NCBI RefSeq assembly: GCF_012641265.1
Contig: NZ_JABAHZ010000005.1
Location: 124,001 to 188,000, forward strand
Length of the DNA: 64,000 bases
Source: Chitinophaga eiseniae
GTDB taxonomy: Bacteria; Bacteroidota; Bacteroidia; Chitinophagales; Chitinophagaceae
Reading direction: 5' to 3'
Shown here: positions 60,012 to 64,000 of the stretch, in pieces
Layout: each line of letters starts with the position of its first letter
Position numbering within the stretch: position 1 is the stretch's first letter
Position numbers and translations under genes: made by a program
The notes under the pieces: generated by a model
What the model saw: only the letters and a program-made list of their open reading frames with translations
Database searches by the model: none
Told to the model about the DNA's origin: nothing

Positions 60012-61388
60012 CTACATAAGCCGGAGCGTTGCGCCTAATGCATCAAGTCCTATAGATTGACAAACACCAATCCTTTGCTGTAGGTTCGATTTTGCTATAT
60101 CCCATTTTAAGATATCATCTGCAAGTCCCCACTGGTTCCGGAATTGCTGAATATACAATTTATCATTTTCAGCACTTGTATATTCAGGCTGAAACTGGTT
60201 ACTGGAGGTATCACGGGTTTGCCATATGGCGTTTGCAGTTGCTTTAATATTATTCCTGAAATCAACTCCTGTAATACTTTTATCAAGTGTTCCCAGGTAG
60301 CGCATCATGATCCCACGGCCGGCGAGATAATCGCTGCCAAACTCGGGGCCCATATTTGCCAGAAGGGGCGCTTCACGAATGATATGATCCTTGTCGCTAA
60401 CCAACGTGGTTTTTATGCCCTTGCTTATTAATGATATATAATGATGCACCTTTCCAGTAAAAACATTGATATCGAAGTGCGCTTCTTTTTTATGCGCCGA
60501 TATCCATGTAGCAAGATTATTTTTAATTGCCAGTATATCGGAAAGTGCGGCCAGTAACATCCCCTGATCGCCCGTCCACACCCACCCTTTATGCCAGGTT
60601 GGATGCGTGATTTCCGTATAATCAGATCCCTCAAAAAAAGCTGTTGGCCGCTCCTGCACCAGTGCGCCACCAGAAGCTGTTTTTTTCAGGTATTCATATT
60701 TATTTAATTGAAACCAGCTGTCAAACCATGTCCATTGGTTGTAAGCCATGTCAAGGTATTTTTCATTGTCACTGATGTGCTCTGCCAACGTTAAACGATA
60801 AATGCGGGTAGACAGCAGGAAGAACAAAACGTTGGTGACGGTATTCTTTGCACCTTTATGATTACCCCTGGCATCTCCATTTGTAAAACCATGTGGAACC
60901 GGGTTGGCCGATGATAAAGCGTCATAGGCATGATCTTTTGCCTGCTTCCAGCAGAAATCGGTGGAGAGTTGCAGGTATTTATCTGCTAATTCCTTATTAC
61001 CTGTACGCAATAAATGCCTTCTTGCATTAAGCCCCATCAGGCCCCACCAGCCAAAATCATCTGTCCACATGCCGCTGGGGTCAATACTTTTGAAATAGGC
61101 AAAATCTCTCTCCAGCATCGTACTTACCTTTTGCTGTATAGATTTTATGTCCTTATCATCCGCCCATCTTTGGTGCAGTGCATCTGCAAAATTCAGACAC
61201 GCATCGAAGGTGTTACCTCTCCTCCAGAAATCATTAAAATCCCAAACCTCCTCAAACCTGTTAAAAGCCGCGATACATTTCGTTTTAAGCTCAGTGTCCT
61301 TATCGAAATCAATATTGGCAAAAGATTTCATCAAGGGAAATAACAGGACATACCCTCCCGCCGTTTTTACAAAATTCCTTCTTTTCAT
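60012..61388 (-). CDS. GH76-like hydrolase with Tat-type signal
   Basis: The 458-residue protein starts with a twin-arginine type signal (MKRRNFVKTAGGYVLLFPLM). The catalytic-looking Asp-Asp pair Asp110-Asp111 stands in MWTDDFGWWGLMGLNARRHL, the pattern of the GH76 alpha-1,6-mannanase family (DD followed by WW), and the rest is an alpha/alpha-barrel rich in Trp. Assignment to GH76 is by motif alone; a related GH88/GH105-like or phosphorylase-type barrel cannot be excluded. It is the first gene of the seven-gene operon. Confidence 0.66.
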   Translation of the reverse strand: MKRRNFVKTAGGYVLLFPLMKSFANIDFDKDTELKTKCIAAFNRFEEVWDFNDFWRRGNTFDACLNFADALHQRWADDKDIKSIQQKVSTMLERDFAYFKSIDPSGMWTDDFGWWGLMGLNARRHLLRTGNKELADKYLQLSTDFCWKQAKDHAYDALSSANPVPHGFTNGDARGNHKGAKNTVTNVLFFLLSTRIYRLTLAEHISDNEKYLDMAYNQWTWFDSWFQLNKYEYLKKTASGGALVQERPTAFFEGSDYTEITHPTWHKGWVWTGDQGMLLAALSDILAIKNNLATWISAHKKEAHFDINVFTGKVHHYISLISKGIKTTLVSDKDHIIREAPLLANMGPEFGSDYLAGRGIMMRYLGTLDKSITGVDFRNNIKATANAIWQTRDTSSNQFQPEYTSAENDKLYIQQFRNQWGLADDILKWDIAKSNLQQRIGVCQSIGLDALGATLRLM

Positions 61389-61408
61389 GGGCGATTTCAG
61401 TGTGAGGT

Positions 61409-61416
61409 CAAAACTA
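61409..61416 (-). promoter_or_regulatory. -7 box of the seven-gene operon
   Basis: TAGTTTTG on the minus strand matches TAnnTTTG, 20 bases before the start of the GH76-like gene; a TTG lies about 23 bp further up. The 284-bp gap to the divergent AraC gene is very AT-rich and is the likely site of AraC binding. Confidence 0.5.
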
Positions 61417-61672
61417 ATTTCAATCGGATATTATTCCTACAAGTCTATAAATCGTTACTTAAACTATTTTAACCGATTCAAGATTAAATACATAAATATG
61501 ATTAATGTAGATAAAAAGACCGGAGCGCCTATATCGGGGAAGTGAGAAGGCGCCCACATTTAGTAAAACTCTATTAATTATTATTAAAACTTTTTTAATC
61601 AAAAAACAATCCACCTAGTAATAAAATTAGTAAAATTCTTTTATAAATACTAACTTTAGGTATACAAAATGA

Positions 61673-62572
61673 ATGGCGATGAAGGCAAATCTAATTGAAG
61701 TAGGAGCCCTGAACATGCAGGCTATTTTTGTAAAAAAAGTCAACAAGAGTAATTTCAACTCTCTTTTTCATTTTCATGAAGTATGCGAATTAAATTATAT
61801 CGTTGAAGGTACCGGGAAAAGCATTGTTGGCGACTGCATCAGGAATTATTCCGCCGGAGACCTGGTTTTGCTGGGTCCTAATCTTCCTCATATCTGGTAC
61901 GGAGACCCTTCTGAATGTGACTCAGGCGGCAGCCAGACAGGGAAGGCAATTGTTGTTTATTTCCCTGCAAACTATATGAAGATGTTGGGCCTTGAAGAGC
62001 CTTTTATACAGAAAGTGGAAAGCCTCATCGAAAAATCAAAAGCGGGCGTCAATTTCCCGTTAAAAACAAGACAAAAAGTAACTGCTTTATTAGACGAGAT
62101 GGTGAATGCTGCCGGCATCACAAAAATAATCCTGTTCCTGGAAATAATGAATGTCCTGATAAACACAAAAAAGTATCAACAGCTATCTTCCCTTGCATTC
62201 AGGTTTTCGTTAAATGAAAAAGATACAGAAAGAATGAATAATGTTTACCGGTACACTTTGGAGAATTTTAGAGAACCTATTGATTTGCCCACCATTGCAA
62301 AAATAGCGAACATGACTCCGCCTGCTTTCTGCGGCTTTTTCAAGAAACGAACAGGGAAATCCTTTACCGGGTTTCTAAATGAATTGCGAATAGGGCATGC
62401 CTGTAAATTATTGGGCAATCTGGATTTTACCATAGCAGATATCTGCTATAACTCAGGATATCGGAACTTCACCCATTTTAATGATTTCTTTAAAAAAATA
62501 ACCGCAAAAACGCCTTCTGAATATAGAAAGGAATTGATGTCTATTGAGCAAACAGTACAGGCTCTTACATAA
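61673..62572 (+). CDS. AraC-family regulator of the sugar-acid operon
   Basis: A 299-residue regulator with an N-terminal cupin (FHFHEVCELNYIVEGTGKSI and VLLGPNLPHIWYG) and a C-terminal double HTH (PIDLPTIAKIANMTPPAFCG, TGKSFTGFLNELRIG and FTIADICYNSGYRNFTHFND). The cupin resembles those of sugar-responsive AraC proteins. It is divergent from the seven-gene operon, which is its most likely target. The ATG at 61673 gives the usual N-terminus; MKANLIEVG at 61679 is an alternative. Confidence 0.92.
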   Translation: MAMKANLIEVGALNMQAIFVKKVNKSNFNSLFHFHEVCELNYIVEGTGKSIVGDCIRNYSAGDLVLLGPNLPHIWYGDPSECDSGGSQTGKAIVVYFPANYMKMLGLEEPFIQKVESLIEKSKAGVNFPLKTRQKVTALLDEMVNAAGITKIILFLEIMNVLINTKKYQQLSSLAFRFSLNEKDTERMNNVYRYTLENFREPIDLPTIAKIANMTPPAFCGFFKKRTGKSFTGFLNELRIGHACKLLGNLDFTIADICYNSGYRNFTHFNDFFKKITAKTPSEYRKELMSIEQTVQALT

Positions 62573-62585
62573 AGAGCCTGTACTG
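62553..62585 (+). terminator. 14-bp hairpin overlapping the AraC stop codon
   Basis: CAGTACAGGCTCTT pairs perfectly with AAGAGCCTGTACTG around ACATA and includes the stop codon of the AraC gene. No T-run follows, so it may act as a protective hairpin or an imperfect terminator. The GH38 gene on the other strand ends 34 bases further on. Confidence 0.55.
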
Positions 62586-62618
62586 ATTAATCAATGGGTA
62601 TGACCTTCTGCTGAATGT

Positions 62619-64000
62619 TTATCGTATCCGTATCGTTTCAATGGAATAGGGTGGTACCGTTAACATAATTCCAGCCGCTGCCTTTTTCATAGGCTGATCC
62701 TCTTCTTCGATAATATTCGTCCTGGTCACACCATTAATGGCGCCGAACCAATCGATCTTTGCATCCGTCTTCTTCCCCTGCATATCTACCAACCGCATGA
62801 CGATGCTGTTTTCATCTTCTGATTTTTTGATCGTCGTAATAAGTACATTATCTGAATTAGTGCCGGCGAAGCTATAACTCAACGGAAGACCACTGCGCGC
62901 CTGTGGCACATCTATAACCAGGGCGCGTAAGGGCTGGTTTTGCTGCTTGCCGGTGTTTGCAGTGGTTTTCCAATCCCCCGGTGAAGAAGTCAGGCTAAAC
63001 TCGAAGTGATGGTTGCCCGGCTGGAGATAATAATTACCTTCCCCATGACAGCTTTTCCGGCTGGCAAATAAAATAGGTTGCAATACTGTTTGCCTGTTAT
63101 TGGCGTCGGAGGCATCCACCCAGTCGAATACGGCTACAGAACTACTAACCGTGACTGAAACACTGTCTTTGCTGGCGTTAAACCAATCCTGCACTTCCCG
63201 GGGATGCACCTTGCTGCAGGTGGCTGAATAATCTTGTACACCGTAGGAAAAGCCTGCTGCACCCTTTATCTCGTCTTTGCCAACTTCCACCACTCCCATG
63301 GGCACCTCATAAGCGACCCTGGAATCCGTTTGATTCAGCGGGAAAGCCATCCTGTATTCCCGGTAACGCTCACCAGAAAACCCAAGAATGTCTGCTTTGA
63401 AATCTACCTGTTTCAACGATTCATATAAAGTGACGGTTTCCCGGATCGTCGCAAACTGTGTCTGCTGCACCAACTCCCAGGTTTTCCGGACAGGTCCGAA
63501 TTCTATACAATTCCATTTAGGCGCATATTGGCTTACTTTTTCAAACCCCTCCATGGTCACCGGTTGTACATCGGTGAATTCACCGGCACCATTGCCTACA
63601 GATTGTAACTGAAAGATCTCGCCTCCCAACAGCTTATCTGTCTTCAGCAGTTCAGTATGCAGTTCCTTATCAAAGATGCTTTTCACTCCTCCAGCGCCCA
63701 ATTCGATCTTATAAAACTTATTTTCATACACGGGGGCCGTCGCCTCTGCTGTTACCGGGGAGGGTTGTGTAGGCGCTACGGGCACGCCTTTACTGAAGCC
63801 TGCCACATAAGGTTGCAGGGTATAGGTTTTATAACCCAGGGAAGGAACTTTCTCTGCCACAAAACAAAGGGTGATAGTCTCGTCGGAGCCGCCGGCCGGG
63901 CGACTTTCTATGCGCTGGCTGGGCACCTCTTTACCTGAAACGGCATCGACTACTTTATAGGACAATGTATCCTGCCCATATACTTTAACGCTGACTTCCA
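62619..64000 (-). CDS. GH38-type alpha-mannosidase, C-terminal part, cut by window edge
   Basis: The frame enters from the window edge with EVSVKVYGQDTLSYKVVDA and runs 460 residues to the stop; the apparent start at 63965 is only an internal TTG. Landmarks of the GH38 C-terminal beta domain are YENKFYKIELGAGGVKSIFD, ETVTLYESLKQVDFKADI and PLRALVIDVPQARSG. The catalytic N-terminal domain lies outside the window. GH38 enzymes remove alpha-mannose residues, which suits a nearby GH76-like protein. The domain call is by pattern; GH92 and GH2 look less likely. Confidence 0.72.
   Translation of the reverse strand, partial: EVSVKVYGQDTLSYKVVDAVSGKEVPSQRIESRPAGGSDETITLCFVAEKVPSLGYKTYTLQPYVAGFSKGVPVAPTQPSPVTAEATAPVYENKFYKIELGAGGVKSIFDKELHTELLKTDKLLGGEIFQLQSVGNGAGEFTDVQPVTMEGFEKVSQYAPKWNCIEFGPVRKTWELVQQTQFATIRETVTLYESLKQVDFKADILGFSGERYREYRMAFPLNQTDSRVAYEVPMGVVEVGKDEIKGAAGFSYGVQDYSATCSKVHPREVQDWFNASKDSVSVTVSSSVAVFDWVDASDANNRQTVLQPILFASRKSCHGEGNYYLQPGNHHFEFSLTSSPGDWKTTANTGKQQNQPLRALVIDVPQARSGLPLSYSFAGTNSDNVLITTIKKSEDENSIVMRLVDMQGKKTDAKIDWFGAINGVTRTNIIEEEDQPMKKAAAGIMLTVPPYSIETIRIR

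Noticed and set aside
1..64000. CRISPR arrays, tRNA or rRNA genes, insertion sequences, prophage genes
   Set aside because: No regularly spaced repeat with unique spacers, no cloverleaf or rRNA sequence and no transposase, integrase or phage protein could be found by reading.

Overview
The window reads as chromosome of a Bacteroidota bacterium, most likely of the Chitinophaga/Chitinophagaceae type. The reasons are two SusC/SusD loci each headed by an ECF sigma factor and a FecR anti-sigma factor, GLPGLI and OMP-barrel proteins, many short lipobox signal peptides, and promoters of the Bacteroidota form TAnnTTTG, often placed almost on the start codon. No rRNA, tRNA, CRISPR array, insertion sequence or phage gene was seen. 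Both edges cut genes: an EamA exporter on the left and a GH38 alpha-mannosidase on the right.

Left part (1-17.6 kb). A PLP-dependent decarboxylase overlaps an EamA exporter and lies near two tandem MocR regulators (GntR plus aminotransferase fold). All three intergenic regions share an AAAACAGAT motif, so this looks like a PLP- or amine-sensing module, interrupted by alkA-ogt repair genes, an AhpD-like gene and a SnoaL-like gene. Then come an esterase, an HxlR regulator whose tail is encoded by a palindromic repeat, an ArsR-SDR-SDR group in which one SDR has lost its catalytic Ser and Tyr, an AraC regulator, a small lipoprotein, a class A beta-lactamase with an SDG motif, proB-proA, a class I aldolase and a 55-residue small ORF.

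Middle (17.6-28.1 kb). An AT-rich pair, a membrane hybrid histidine kinase and a class I terpene synthase, meets tail to tail. A phosphatase-response regulator-kinase operon is followed by a universal stress protein and a bestrophin, preceded by five half-sites spaced exactly 11 bp apart.

Right-middle (28.2-54.4 kb). First comes a minus-strand polysaccharide-utilisation-like locus: sigma, FecR, SusC, SusD, a discoidin lipoprotein and an Asp-box propeller lipoprotein. A kinase/regulator pair next to it sits beside a GLPGLI gene and a large OMP barrel; the last two genes carry the same 41-bp operator with identical spacing, which predicts one regulon. A second sigma-FecR-SusC-SusD locus ends with a fasciclin-like and a DUF5007-like lipoprotein.

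Right end (54.4-64 kb). A compact seven-gene minus-strand operon encodes a GH76-like hydrolase with a Tat-type signal, a sugar porter, an M24 protein with an altered metal ligand, an SDR, a cupin, an RraA-like aldolase and mannonate dehydratase. A divergent AraC activator and a GH38 mannosidase follow. This resembles uptake and breakdown of a mannose- or uronate-containing glycan in an unusual gene combination.
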